From assembly GCF_028823535.1 (NCBI RefSeq), contig NZ_JAQIYM010000013.1:166602-230601 (forward strand): a stretch of DNA of 64,000 bases, given 5' to 3'. Positions within the stretch are counted from its first letter, which is position 1, and each line of letters opens with the position of its first letter. The DNA is from Pseudomonas serbica (lineage in GTDB: Bacteria > Pseudomonadota > Gammaproteobacteria > Pseudomonadales > Pseudomonadaceae). The notes under the pieces are model-generated. The model saw nothing but the letters and a program-made list of their open reading frames with translations. It had not been told where the DNA came from and did not search any database. The translations under genes and the position numbers were made by a program. Positions 52,742-62,667 of the stretch are shown in pieces.

Positions 52742-52917
52742 ACCTGCCTCCAGCACCGCTTATGTTCGCTACCGAACAGACCCCACCCGCTCGAATAACT
52801 CACACTCGTCGGTGGAATGCTGCGCCCGGCGGCGCAATGCCCCGCACACCCAGCCTGGCGTAGAACCGCCTTCATTCCACATGCGACCCGCCCTGCGCGG
52901 GTCGTACGAAGGATTTC

Positions 52918-55900
52918 ATGGAAAATATCCTGACTCGCACCCTGTCCAGCCTTTGGCGCTCACCGGCCATCTGGCTGCGGTGGAGTGCCGCGCGGCACAA
53001 GTTCGAGTACGAGCCCATCCTGCGTTCCGACCTGTTCAACGCGCAGCAGATGGCCGACCACGGAATCGTACTGGCCCGCCAACACGTGCTCGGTCGTCTT
53101 TCAAGAAAGGATGCCTTGCTGGGCCGCCTGACGGACAACCAATTGCTGCTGGAACGTAGCTGCGCAGCGCTCAAGACCGTGCAACTGTCCAGCCGACGCG
53201 CTACCCCGGCGGCGGAATGGCTGCTGGACAACTTCTACCTGATCGAAGAAAACATCCGCACCGCCCGGACCCACCTGCCCGACGGCTATAGCCGCGAGCT
53301 GCCACGCCTGGCCGAAGGTCCTTCGGCAGGCTTGCCGCGGGTCTACGACATCGCCCTGGAAACCATCGCCCACGGCGATGGCCGGGTCGACGCGCCGAGC
53401 CTGGATTGTTTCATCGCCTCGTACCAGACCATCACGCCGCTGGCCCTGGGCGAGCTGTGGGCCATCCCGATCATGCTGCGCCTGGCGCTGATCGAGAACC
53501 TGCGGCGCGTGGCGTCCCGGGTCATGGCCAACCGCGATGACCGTAACCTGGCCGATGACTGGGCCGATCGCTTGATCGAAATGGCCGAGCGCGACGCCAA
53601 GAGCGTGGTCTTGACCGTGGCCGACATGGCGCGCTCGGCACCGCCAATGACGCCGGCATTCGTTGCAGAACTGGCGCGCCGCCTGCACGGGCAAAGCGCC
53701 GCCCTGATCTTGCCCATGGCGTGGATAGAACAAACCCTCGGTGAGGCCGGCCTGACCGTAGAACGCCTGGTGCAGATGGATGCCCAGCAGCAATCCGGCG
53801 ACCAGGTGTCCATCAGCAACAGCATCGCCAGCCTGCGCTTGCTGGCAGCGACCGACTGGCGCGAGTTCGTCGAGCTGCTCAGCCATGTCGAACAGGTCTT
53901 GTGCACGGACCCGGCGGCGGTCTACTCCAACATGGACTTTGCCACCCGCGATCGCTACCGCCATGTGGTCGAACGCCTGGCCCGGCATTGCTTGCAGTCT
54001 GAAACCCAGGTGGCACAAGCCGCCATCGAACTGGCCAGCAAGCCCGCCCCCACGGCCGGAGTGAGCGCACACGTGGGCTATTACCTGGTGGCCGACGGAT
54101 TACTCAGCCTGGAACGAGCGCTGCACGCCAGCGTGCCGCTGCACGATCGATGGAAGCGCCTGCTGCAGAGCGCTCCATTGAAATTCTACCTGTGCCCCGC
54201 ACTGCTGCTGACACTGCTGTTGGCCTGGCCATTTCTCAGCAGTGCATACCACAGCGGCACGCCAACCTGGGGCCTGATCCTGCTCGCCGTGCCCGCACTC
54301 TTGATGACCAGCCGCCTGGCGATCGGGCTGGTCAACTGGCTGGTGACCCTCACTGTAGTCCCGTCGCTACTGCCGCGCCTGGACTACAGCAAAGGCATAC
54401 CGGCCGAGGCGCGCACCCTGGTGGCGGTGCCGACGATGTTTGCCAACGCCGGCGACATCGAGGCGCTGGCGGAAGGGCTGGAAGTGCGATTCCTGGCCAA
54501 TCGCGATGCCAACCTGCATTTCGCGCTGCTCAGTGACTTCATGGACGCCCCTGCCGAAGTGATGCCCGAAGACGGCGAACTGCTCGCCCTGGCGCGTCAA
54601 CTGATCGAGGCGCTCAACCACAAATATGCCGATGGCCAGGTCGACCGTTTCTTCCTGCTGCACAGGCCCAGGCACTGGAGCTCGACCGAGCAGGTATGGA
54701 TGGGGCATGAGCGCAAGCGTGGCAAGCTCGCCGAGCTCAACACCTTGCTGCGTGGCCAAGGCCGGGAGCGCTTCGCCTTGATCGTCGGTGATGTCGCGCC
54801 GCTGATGGCGGTGCGCTTCGTCATCACCCTGGACACCGACACCCTGCTGCCACGGGATGTCGCGCGTCAGTGCGTCGGTGCCATGATGCACCCGCTGAAC
54901 CATCCGGTCTTCGATCAACAGAGCGGCAAGATCGTCAGCGGCTACGCCATCCTCCAGCCCCGCGTGGGGATCAGCCTGCCCAGCACGGCACGCTCGACCT
55001 ACGCCCGCCTGTTCGGCAGCGATGCCGGCATCGACCCTTATACCCGCGCCGTTTCCGATGTGTATCAAGACCTGTTTCGCAACGGGTCCTTCATCGGCAA
55101 GGGCATCTATGCCGTCGACGCCTTCGAACAGGCACTCAAGGGCTGCCTGCCCGACAACCGTATCCTCAGCCATGACTTGATCGAAGGCTGCTATGCCCGC
55201 TGCGGGCTGCTCAGCGATGTGCAGTTGTATGAGGAATACCCGTCTCGCTACAGCGCCGATGCCAAGCGCCGACATCGCTGGATTCGCGGCGACTGGCAAG
55301 TCCTGTACTGGGCCCTGCCATGGGCACCGAAACCCCAGGGCGGCTTCGCGGCCAATGGCCTGAGCAACCTGGCCCGCTGGAAAATTTTCGACAATCTGCG
55401 CCGCAGCCTGGAGCCGGGCGCCTTCCTGACCATGCTGGCATGGGGCTGGCTGGCTTCGGACGAGGCCGCCTCCTGGACGTTGGCGGTGGTCATTCTGGTG
55501 TGCCTGCAACCCGTGCTGCAGTCGGTCCTGGCGCTGGTGCAGAAAGCGGCCGATATTCCCCTGGGGCAACACCTGAGCGCGGCGCTGCATACCTCGGGCC
55601 AGCATTTCATGCGGGCACTGCTGTCGATTGTCTGGTTGCCCTCCGATGCGTTGTTGAGCGTCGATGCGATCGCTCGCTCACTGTGGCGCATGCTGATCAG
55701 CAAGCGCCACCTGCTGCAATGGCAACCTTCCCGTGAGGTGGAGCGCTCCAGTGGCAACGATCTGGCCGGCATGTATAAAAGCCTGTGGATTGCGCCTGCG
55801 CTGGCCCTGCTTCTATGTGCTGCCCTACTCCCCTCTCTCCACGTACTTGCCCTGGCGGCGCCCTTGCTGCTGGTGTGGCTGGCAAGCCCGGCGATTGCCT

Positions 55901-58900
55901 GGTGGATCAGTCTGCCGACGACACCGAGCGGGTTCAGTCCGTCAGCCCAGGACCTGCGCTTTCTGCGCAGGCTGTCACGCCAGACCTGGGCGTTTTTCGA
56001 TCGCTATGTGGGCCCTGAGGACAACTGGTTGCCACCGGACAACGTCCAGGAAATACCCAAGCCGACCATTGCCCACAGGACCTCTCCGACCAACATGGGC
56101 ATGGCCTTGCTCTCTCACCTGGCGGCCCACGATTTCGGTTACTTGAGCACCGCGCGCCTGCTTGAACGCATCACGGCCATGCTTGATAGCATGGCCAGCC
56201 TCGAGCGACACCAGGGTCACTTCTACAACTGGTACGACACCCAGACACTGCTGCCGCTGGCGCCGCGGTATGTGTCCACCGTGGACAGCGGCAACCTGGC
56301 GGGCCTGTTGCTCACCCTGCGGCCGGGGCTTCTGGGGTTGATCGATACCCCACTGTTCGACCGACGCGGTCTTGGCGGGCTGGGCGACACCCTCGATGTG
56401 CTGCAGCAAGCGCTACAGGGCGCGGGCCTCGATGACCAAGCCGTGCTTGAACTGCGCGAGAAGGTCGAATCGGCCATTGTCCGCGATACCCCGTACAATC
56501 TCCTGCCGCTGCTCGATCAGGCGCAGGCCCTGGCAATCGACGGCACGGCCGGGTCTGCCGAGGAAGCTCACTACTGGCTGCAGGCATTGCAGGCGCAGTG
56601 TGCAGACCTGCGGGCAGAACAACTGTGCTTCGAGTTGCCGCCGACACCGACACCCGCAGTCACCTTGCGGCAAATGGCCGAGCTCGATACCACGCTGTGG
56701 CTGGCCGCCGATCAGGCGCAAGTGCAGGCGGTCCAACATCTGGCCCGGGCACGCATCAGCCAGATCGAGCACCTCGCCGAACTGTCCGCAGCACTGGCGA
56801 GCATGGATTTCACCTTCCTCTACGATGCCCAGCGCGACCTGTTCTCCATCGGCTACAACGCCGACGAACGCCGGCTGGACAACGGCTATTACGACCTGCT
56901 CGCTTCCGAGGTGCGCCTGACCAATTTCGTGGTCATCGCCCAGGGTCAGCTGCCGCAACAGGCCTGGTTCACCCTCGGGCGCCTGCTCAGCAACAATCGC
57001 GGGGTGCCGGTGCTGCTGTCCTGGTCCGGCTCGATGTTCGAGTACCTGATGCCCAACCTGGTCATGCCCAGCTATGAAGGCACGCTGCTGGAGCAGACCT
57101 GCCGCGCGGCCGTCGCCTTGCAGATCGAACATGGTCACCAGTTGGGCATCCCCTGGGGTGTGTCCGAGTCGGGCTACAACACCCTGGACGCCCATTCCAA
57201 TTATCAATATCGGGCGTTCGGTGTGCCTGGCCTCGGTCTCAAGCGCGGGCTGGCCGAGGACACCGTGATTGCGCCGTACGCCAGCGCCCTGGCGCTGCTG
57301 GTCGAGCCGCAAGCGGCCTGTCGCAACCTGCAACGCCTGGCGGCCCAGGGCTCGGCCGGTCGTTATGGCCTGTACGAAGCAGTCGACTACACCGAGGCGC
57401 GTCTGCCTCGCGGCCAGCGCTATGCGGTCGTGCGGTCGTTCATGGCGCACCATCAAGGCATGAGCCTGCTGGCCTTGACCAGCCTGCTGCTGGACCGGCC
57501 CATGCAGCGACGTTTCGAGTCGATCCCGGCCTTCCAGGCGACCCTCCTGTTGCTGCAGGAACGCGTACCGAAAACCGCCGCGCCCTACCTGCATGCGGCC
57601 CAGGCGCTTACCACTGCGCAAGACGGACAGGCACAGGAAACCAGCCTTCGCGTATTCGCCGATCCCGGGCGCAAACGCCCCGCCGTCCAGCTGCTGTCCA
57701 ACGGCCGTTACCACGTCATGCTCAGCAGTGCCGGCGGCGGTTATAGCCGTTGCAACGACATCGCCGTGACCCGCTGGCATGAAGACGCGACCCGCGACAA
57801 CTGGGGCATGTTCTGCTACCTGCGCGATGTCAGCAGTGGCGTGTTCTGGTCCTCGGCGCACCAGCCGACCCGGCACCGGCCAGAAAGCCACGAGGCGATT
57901 TTCAGCGATGCGCGGGCCGAGTTTCGGGTTCGCGAGCTCGACTTCGATACGCACACCGAGATCGTCGTGTCCCCCGAAGACGATATCGAACTGCGCCGGC
58001 TGCACATCACCAACCGCGGCCGCGTACGGCGCAGCGTGGAGATCACCACCTACGCCGAGGTGGTCCTGGCACCGGCCATCAGTGATGCCATGCACCCGGC
58101 TTTCAGCAACCTGTTCGTGCAGACCGAACTGTTGCCGGCGTTGCAGGCCATCGTCTGCACCCGCAGGCGCCGTTCCACTGAGGAAGCCGTGCCCTGGATG
58201 TGTCATCTGCTGGCCGCCCATGGCGCGGACATCGACGCGATTTCCTACGAGACCGATCGCGCGCGCTTCATCGGCCGGGGACGCGACGTTGCAGCACCGG
58301 CGGCGCTCGATGGCCATGTCCAGCAGCTGTCCGGCACTGCCGGCTCGGTGCTGGACCCGATCGTCGCGATCCGCTGCCGCATTGCCCTGGAGCCCGGGCA
58401 AACGGCGACCATCGACCTGGTGACCGGCGTCGCCGACAGCCGTGAAGGTTGCCTGTACCTGATCAACAAATACCGCGACCGCCACCTCGCCGATCGCGTC
58501 TTCGACCTGGCCTGGACCCACAGCCAAGTGTTGCTGCGCCAACTCAATGTCACGCCGGAAGATGCCCGCCTGTTTGAACATATGGCCGCGTCGATCCTCT
58601 ACGCCAACGCCGCATTGCGCGCCGAAAACAGCGTGTTGATGGCCAACCGGCGCAATCAATCGAGCCTCTGGGGCCAGGCGATCTCCGGCGACCTGCCCAT
58701 CGTCCTGCTGCAGATCGCCACCGTGGAGAACATCGAGCTGGTGCAGCAGATGGTCAAGGCCCATGCCTACTGGCGACAAAAGGGCCTGATGGTCGACCTG
58801 GTGATCTGGAACGAAGACCAGGCCGGCTATCGCCAGCAACTCCAGGACCTGATCATGGGGGTGGTAACGTCCGGCAGCGAAGCCGCGCTGATCGACCATC

Positions 58901-61566
58901 CCGGGGGCATATTCGTGCGTCCGGCACAGCAGTTGTCGAACGAGGACCGCACGCTGATCCTGTCAGTGGCGCGCCTGGTGCTCAGCGAAAGCAAAGGCAG
59001 CATGGCCGAACAGCTGCAGCGCCGTCACGCCAGCCCGGTGGCCCCGGCGCTGGTCCCCACCCTCAAGCGCCAGGCCAAGGCAACGGCGGCCACGGCCCTG
59101 CCCGCCCTCGACGGCTTGCTGCTGGGCAACGCCTATGGCGGCTTCAGTGCCGATGGCAGCGAATACGTCATGACCTTGCAGCCTGGCCAGCCGACACCGG
59201 CGCCATGGGCCAACGTGTTGGCCAACCCGCACTTCGGCTCGGTGATTTCCGAAAGCGGTGGCGCCTACACCTGGATGGAAAACGCCCACGAATTTCGCCT
59301 GAGCCCGTGGCACAACGACCCGATCACCGATGCCAGCGGCGAGGCGATCTATGTGCGCGATGAAGAGTCCGGGCATGTCTGGTCGGTGACGCCACAGCCT
59401 TGTCCCGGCACGGGCGCGTACCGTACCCGGCACGGCTTCGGCTACAGCGTCTTCGAGCACGACGAAGACGGTATCCACACCGAGTTGTGGGTGTATGTGG
59501 CGCTGGATGCTTCGATCAAATTCTCGCACTTGCAGATTCGCAATCGCTCAGGCCGCCCAAGGCGCCTGTCGACGACCTGCTATGTCGAGTGGGTGCTGGG
59601 CGACTTGCGCAGCAAATCGGCGATGCATGTGGTGACGGAAGCCGATCCCACCAGCGGCGCATTCTTCGCCAGGAACGCCTATTCGATCGAGTTTGGCGAA
59701 CGGGTCGCGTTCCTCGATACCGACTCGACCGACACCAGCATTAGCGGCGATCGCACCGAGTTCATCGGCCGCAACGGCAGCCTCAAGGCACCGGCGGGAC
59801 TGCAGCAGGCACGCCTGTCGGGCCGTACCGGTGGCGGCTTCGATCCTTGCGGGGCGATACAGGTGGCCCTGGACCTCGACAACGGCGATGAGCAGGACGT
59901 GGTCTTCCGCCTCGGCGCAGCCAGGGACACGGCATCCGCCCTGCGCCTGGTTCAACAATACCGAGGCCTGGGGACGGCAACCGCGCAACTTGAGGCGGTG
60001 CGCGAGCATTGGCGTTCGCAGCTGGACGTGATCCAGGTCCAGACCCCCGACCCGAGCATCGATGTGATGGTCAATGGCTGGCTGATGTACCAGGTGATCG
60101 CCTGTCGCTTCCAGGCCCGCAGTGGCTACTACCAGTCCGGCGGAGCGATCGGCTTTCGCGATCAACTGCAGGACAGCATGGCGATGATCCATGCCGATCC
60201 CGCCAGCGTGCGTGGTCACCTGTTGCTGTGTGCGGCCCATCAATATGCCGAAGGCGACGTGCAGCACTGGTGGCACCCACCGCTGGATCGCGGTGTACGC
60301 AGTGGCTGTTCGGACGATTACCTGTGGCTGGCGCTAGCGACCAGTAACTACGTCAGCGTCACCGGCGACCTCAGTGTGCTGGCCGAACCCGCGGGCTATC
60401 TTGAAGGCCGGCCGCTCAATGCCGGGGAGGAGTCTTACTACGACCTGCCGGGCAAATCGCACCTCGAAGAAAGCCTCTATCAGCATTGTGTACGGGCCAT
60501 CGAACACAGCCTGCAGCGCGGCAGCCACGGCCTGCCCTTGATCGGCACGGGCGACTGGAACGACGGGATGAACCGGGTCGGCCATCTGGGCCAAGGGGAA
60601 AGCGTGTGGCTGGGGTTCTTCAGCTTCGATGTCTTGCAGCGCTTTGCCCTCACCGCCCAATTGCATGGCGACCACGCTTTCGCACAGCGCTGTACCCAGC
60701 AGGCCGCCCTGCTGCAGGCCAGTCTGGAAGAACATGCCTGGGACGGCTCATGGTACCGGCGGGCGTACTTTGACGACGGCCAGGTCCTGGGCTCGGCCAA
60801 CAATGACGAATGCCGCATCGACTCAATCGCGCAAAGCTGGTCGGTACTCTCGGGTGCCGCCCCGCAAACCCGGCGCCGTACGGCCATGGCCTCGGTTGAG
60901 CAGCACCTGGTTCGCCCCGACACCGGCGCGGTGCTGCTGCTCGATCCGCCCTTCGACACAGGTGTGCTCGAGCCTGGATATATCAAGGGCTATGTGCCGG
61001 GCGTGCGGGAAAATGGTGGCCAGTACACCCACGCCGCGGTCTGGGCCGGCATGGCGTTCGCCGAGCTGGGGGACAGCGCCAGGGCCTGGCGCTTGCTCGA
61101 CATGATCAACCCGGCAGGTGGTGCAGTCGCCAACCGGCTCGAGACCTACAAGGTCGAGCCCTATGTCATGGCGGCCGACGTCTATGGCACGCCGCCCCAT
61201 GCGGGCCGTGGGGGTTGGACCTGGTACACCGGGTCGGCCGGCTGGATGTACCGCTTCATCGTCGAGTCTTTGCTTGGCGTGCAGCGGGTCGGCACTTCGC
61301 TGCACATCGAACCGCTGCTGGCCCAGGGCTGGCCGGGCTACACGCTGCGCTATCGCCATGGGGCGACGACCTACCATATCGAGGTGCGCCCTGGCACGAC
61401 CACCACGCAGGTGATCATGCTGGACGGCGAGTTGCTGGGTCACGATGCACTGCCATTGTCGGATGATGGCAGGGACCATCAGGTGCTCGTGACCTGCCCG
61501 GTAAAAGCGCAGCAGGCGCTAATGCCTGGCTACGACAAAACCGTCGAAGCCGATCTTGAGCGCTGA
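52918..61566 (+). CDS. ndvB: Cyclic beta-1,2-glucan synthase
   Basis: 2882 residues, close to the size of ChvB/NdvB/Cgs proteins of rhizobia and Brucella. After a 400-residue N-terminal region come transmembrane segments (from about residue 420), a GT84-type glycosyltransferase domain with the DxD site in TLDTDTLLPRDV (about 637-648), more transmembrane helices (about 830-1050), a glucoamylase-like domain with MAHHQGMSLLAL near 1510, and a C-terminal GH94 phosphorylase-like domain with the catalytic Asp region GTGDWNDGMNRVG near 2545. It initiates, elongates and cyclises beta-1,2-glucan at the inner membrane for export to the periplasm. AAGGA precedes the ATG. Cyclic glucans aid osmotic adaptation and plant interaction. 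Confidence 0.95.
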   Translation: MENILTRTLSSLWRSPAIWLRWSAARHKFEYEPILRSDLFNAQQMADHGIVLARQHVLGRLSRKDALLGRLTDNQLLLERSCAALKTVQLSSRRATPAAEWLLDNFYLIEENIRTARTHLPDGYSRELPRLAEGPSAGLPRVYDIALETIAHGDGRVDAPSLDCFIASYQTITPLALGELWAIPIMLRLALIENLRRVASRVMANRDDRNLADDWADRLIEMAERDAKSVVLTVADMARSAPPMTPAFVAELARRLHGQSAALILPMAWIEQTLGEAGLTVERLVQMDAQQQSGDQVSISNSIASLRLLAATDWREFVELLSHVEQVLCTDPAAVYSNMDFATRDRYRHVVERLARHCLQSETQVAQAAIELASKPAPTAGVSAHVGYYLVADGLLSLERALHASVPLHDRWKRLLQSAPLKFYLCPALLLTLLLAWPFLSSAYHSGTPTWGLILLAVPALLMTSRLAIGLVNWLVTLTVVPSLLPRLDYSKGIPAEARTLVAVPTMFANAGDIEALAEGLEVRFLANRDANLHFALLSDFMDAPAEVMPEDGELLALARQLIEALNHKYADGQVDRFFLLHRPRHWSSTEQVWMGHERKRGKLAELNTLLRGQGRERFALIVGDVAPLMAVRFVITLDTDTLLPRDVARQCVGAMMHPLNHPVFDQQSGKIVSGYAILQPRVGISLPSTARSTYARLFGSDAGIDPYTRAVSDVYQDLFRNGSFIGKGIYAVDAFEQALKGCLPDNRILSHDLIEGCYARCGLLSDVQLYEEYPSRYSADAKRRHRWIRGDWQVLYWALPWAPKPQGGFAANGLSNLARWKIFDNLRRSLEPGAFLTMLAWGWLASDEAASWTLAVVILVCLQPVLQSVLALVQKAADIPLGQHLSAALHTSGQHFMRALLSIVWLPSDALLSVDAIARSLWRMLISKRHLLQWQPSREVERSSGNDLAGMYKSLWIAPALALLLCAALLPSLHVLALAAPLLLVWLASPAIAWWISLPTTPSGFSPSAQDLRFLRRLSRQTWAFFDRYVGPEDNWLPPDNVQEIPKPTIAHRTSPTNMGMALLSHLAAHDFGYLSTARLLERITAMLDSMASLERHQGHFYNWYDTQTLLPLAPRYVSTVDSGNLAGLLLTLRPGLLGLIDTPLFDRRGLGGLGDTLDVLQQALQGAGLDDQAVLELREKVESAIVRDTPYNLLPLLDQAQALAIDGTAGSAEEAHYWLQALQAQCADLRAEQLCFELPPTPTPAVTLRQMAELDTTLWLAADQAQVQAVQHLARARISQIEHLAELSAALASMDFTFLYDAQRDLFSIGYNADERRLDNGYYDLLASEVRLTNFVVIAQGQLPQQAWFTLGRLLSNNRGVPVLLSWSGSMFEYLMPNLVMPSYEGTLLEQTCRAAVALQIEHGHQLGIPWGVSESGYNTLDAHSNYQYRAFGVPGLGLKRGLAEDTVIAPYASALALLVEPQAACRNLQRLAAQGSAGRYGLYEAVDYTEARLPRGQRYAVVRSFMAHHQGMSLLALTSLLLDRPMQRRFESIPAFQATLLLLQERVPKTAAPYLHAAQALTTAQDGQAQETSLRVFADPGRKRPAVQLLSNGRYHVMLSSAGGGYSRCNDIAVTRWHEDATRDNWGMFCYLRDVSSGVFWSSAHQPTRHRPESHEAIFSDARAEFRVRELDFDTHTEIVVSPEDDIELRRLHITNRGRVRRSVEITTYAEVVLAPAISDAMHPAFSNLFVQTELLPALQAIVCTRRRRSTEEAVPWMCHLLAAHGADIDAISYETDRARFIGRGRDVAAPAALDGHVQQLSGTAGSVLDPIVAIRCRIALEPGQTATIDLVTGVADSREGCLYLINKYRDRHLADRVFDLAWTHSQVLLRQLNVTPEDARLFEHMAASILYANAALRAENSVLMANRRNQSSLWGQAISGDLPIVLLQIATVENIELVQQMVKAHAYWRQKGLMVDLVIWNEDQAGYRQQLQDLIMGVVTSGSEAALIDHPGGIFVRPAQQLSNEDRTLILSVARLVLSESKGSMAEQLQRRHASPVAPALVPTLKRQAKATAATALPALDGLLLGNAYGGFSADGSEYVMTLQPGQPTPAPWANVLANPHFGSVISESGGAYTWMENAHEFRLSPWHNDPITDASGEAIYVRDEESGHVWSVTPQPCPGTGAYRTRHGFGYSVFEHDEDGIHTELWVYVALDASIKFSHLQIRNRSGRPRRLSTTCYVEWVLGDLRSKSAMHVVTEADPTSGAFFARNAYSIEFGERVAFLDTDSTDTSISGDRTEFIGRNGSLKAPAGLQQARLSGRTGGGFDPCGAIQVALDLDNGDEQDVVFRLGAARDTASALRLVQQYRGLGTATAQLEAVREHWRSQLDVIQVQTPDPSIDVMVNGWLMYQVIACRFQARSGYYQSGGAIGFRDQLQDSMAMIHADPASVRGHLLLCAAHQYAEGDVQHWWHPPLDRGVRSGCSDDYLWLALATSNYVSVTGDLSVLAEPAGYLEGRPLNAGEESYYDLPGKSHLEESLYQHCVRAIEHSLQRGSHGLPLIGTGDWNDGMNRVGHLGQGESVWLGFFSFDVLQRFALTAQLHGDHAFAQRCTQQAALLQASLEEHAWDGSWYRRAYFDDGQVLGSANNDECRIDSIAQSWSVLSGAAPQTRRRTAMASVEQHLVRPDTGAVLLLDPPFDTGVLEPGYIKGYVPGVRENGGQYTHAAVWAGMAFAELGDSARAWRLLDMINPAGGAVANRLETYKVEPYVMAADVYGTPPHAGRGGWTWYTGSAGWMYRFIVESLLGVQRVGTSLHIEPLLAQGWPGYTLRYRHGATTYHIEVRPGTTTTQVIMLDGELLGHDALPLSDDGRDHQVLVTCPVKAQQALMPGYDKTVEADLER

Positions 61567-61593
61567 GTTACAGCACGCTGGGTGGGTCAGGGT

Positions 61594-61773
61594 TCAGGCA
61601 TTAGTGTTCGGGCCCTGGTGGTGCGGCTGCACGGCATCGCTCAGTTTGCTGTGAACCGGTTGGTTGGCCGCCTGCCCGTGCTTGGGATGCAGGGGCGGCG
61701 GCGTGCTTTGTGACTGTTTCGCCGTGGGCTTGCCGGGGCCCTGGCGAAGATTCGGATCAATGTGTTTGCTCAT
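61594..61773 (-). CDS. Small His/Pro/Gln-rich hypothetical protein
   Basis: 59 residues beginning MSKHIDPNLRQGPGKPTAKQ, with GGAGA just before the ATG. The protein is hydrophilic, rich in His, Pro, Gln and Asn, with no membrane segment or signal peptide, and is probably disordered. A longer open frame upstream is unlikely because the ribosome-binding site fixes this start. Convergent with ndvB, divergent from the Crp-like gene. Function unknown. Confidence 0.6.
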   Translation of the reverse strand: MSKHIDPNLRQGPGKPTAKQSQSTPPPLHPKHGQAANQPVHSKLSDAVQPHHQGPNTNA

Positions 61774-61920
61774 GGCAGTCTCCAACGTCCGGCGCTGCAG
61801 GTGCAGCGTCGCTCCCTCAAGCATCGCAGATGCCAGCGGCGACTTCGGTGCGTTGCCCCGCATAGTGCGCATTGGAGTAACCTGTCCCCTCAGGGAATTT
61901 TCCCGCGAAGGGTGGCTGAT

Positions 61921-62667
61921 ATGTTCGCTGTACCCAAGCCACAACAGAACTACCTGCTGGCCGCGCTTCCGGCGCCAGCGCTGGACCGCCTGCTGCCCCA
62001 CCTCGAGCTGGTCGAGTTGCCCCTTGGCCAAGTGCTCTATGAATCCGGCGGCGCCCTGCGCCACGTGTACTTCCCCACCGACTCCATCGTGTCGCTGTTG
62101 TATGTGATGGAGAACGGCGCCTCGGCCGAGATTTCCGTGGTCGGCAACGAAGGCCTGATTGGCGTCGCAGTCTTCATGGGCGGCGAAAGCACCCCCAGCC
62201 GCGCCGTCGTGCAAAGCGCCGGGCATGCCTACCGGCTACCCGGCCAGCAACTCAAGGACGAGTTCAACCGCCACGAAGAAATGTTGCTGCTGATGCTGCG
62301 CTACACCCAGGCCCTCATCACGCAAATGGCCCAGACGGCGGTGTGCAACCGCCACCACGCCATCGACCAGCAGCTGTGTCGCTGGTTGCTCTTGTCGCTC
62401 GATCGCCTGCCCGGCAACGAGCTGACCATGACCCAGGAACTGATCGCCAACATGCTCGGCGTACGCCGTGAAGGTGTGACCGACGCCGCCGGCAAGCTGC
62501 AGCGCCTGGGGGTCATCGAATATACTCGGGGCCACATCAAGGTCCTCGACAGGACTCGTCTGGAGGCGCTGAGTTGCGAATGCTACGCCGTGGTCAAAAA
62601 AGAAACCGAACGCTTGCTGCCCTACTTTCCCATGCGCCGCGACAATCGAATGGAGCGAAACCCGTGA
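61921..62667 (+). CDS. Crp/Fnr-family transcriptional regulator
   Basis: About 248 residues. The N-terminal cyclic-nucleotide-binding-like beta roll (LYESGGALRHVYFPTDSIVS, then SAEISVVGNEGLIGVAVFMG) is followed by a C-terminal winged helix (MTQELIANMLGVRREGVTDA). No Fnr-type N-terminal cysteine cluster is seen, so it is not an iron-sulfur oxygen sensor. I start at MFAVPKPQQNY, with AAGGG upstream. Its stop overlaps the GTG start of ampC (GTGA), which implies joint expression. The signal it senses is unknown. Confidence 0.87.
   Translation: MFAVPKPQQNYLLAALPAPALDRLLPHLELVELPLGQVLYESGGALRHVYFPTDSIVSLLYVMENGASAEISVVGNEGLIGVAVFMGGESTPSRAVVQSAGHAYRLPGQQLKDEFNRHEEMLLLMLRYTQALITQMAQTAVCNRHHAIDQQLCRWLLLSLDRLPGNELTMTQELIANMLGVRREGVTDAAGKLQRLGVIEYTRGHIKVLDRTRLEALSCECYAVVKKETERLLPYFPMRRDNRMERNP

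Noticed and set aside
56413..58899. 828-residue open frame on the minus strand inside ndvB
   Set aside because: It is antisense to the well-supported glucan synthase gene. Its protein is rich in Gly, His, Val and Gln with no recognisable motif, as expected from high-GC shadow frames.
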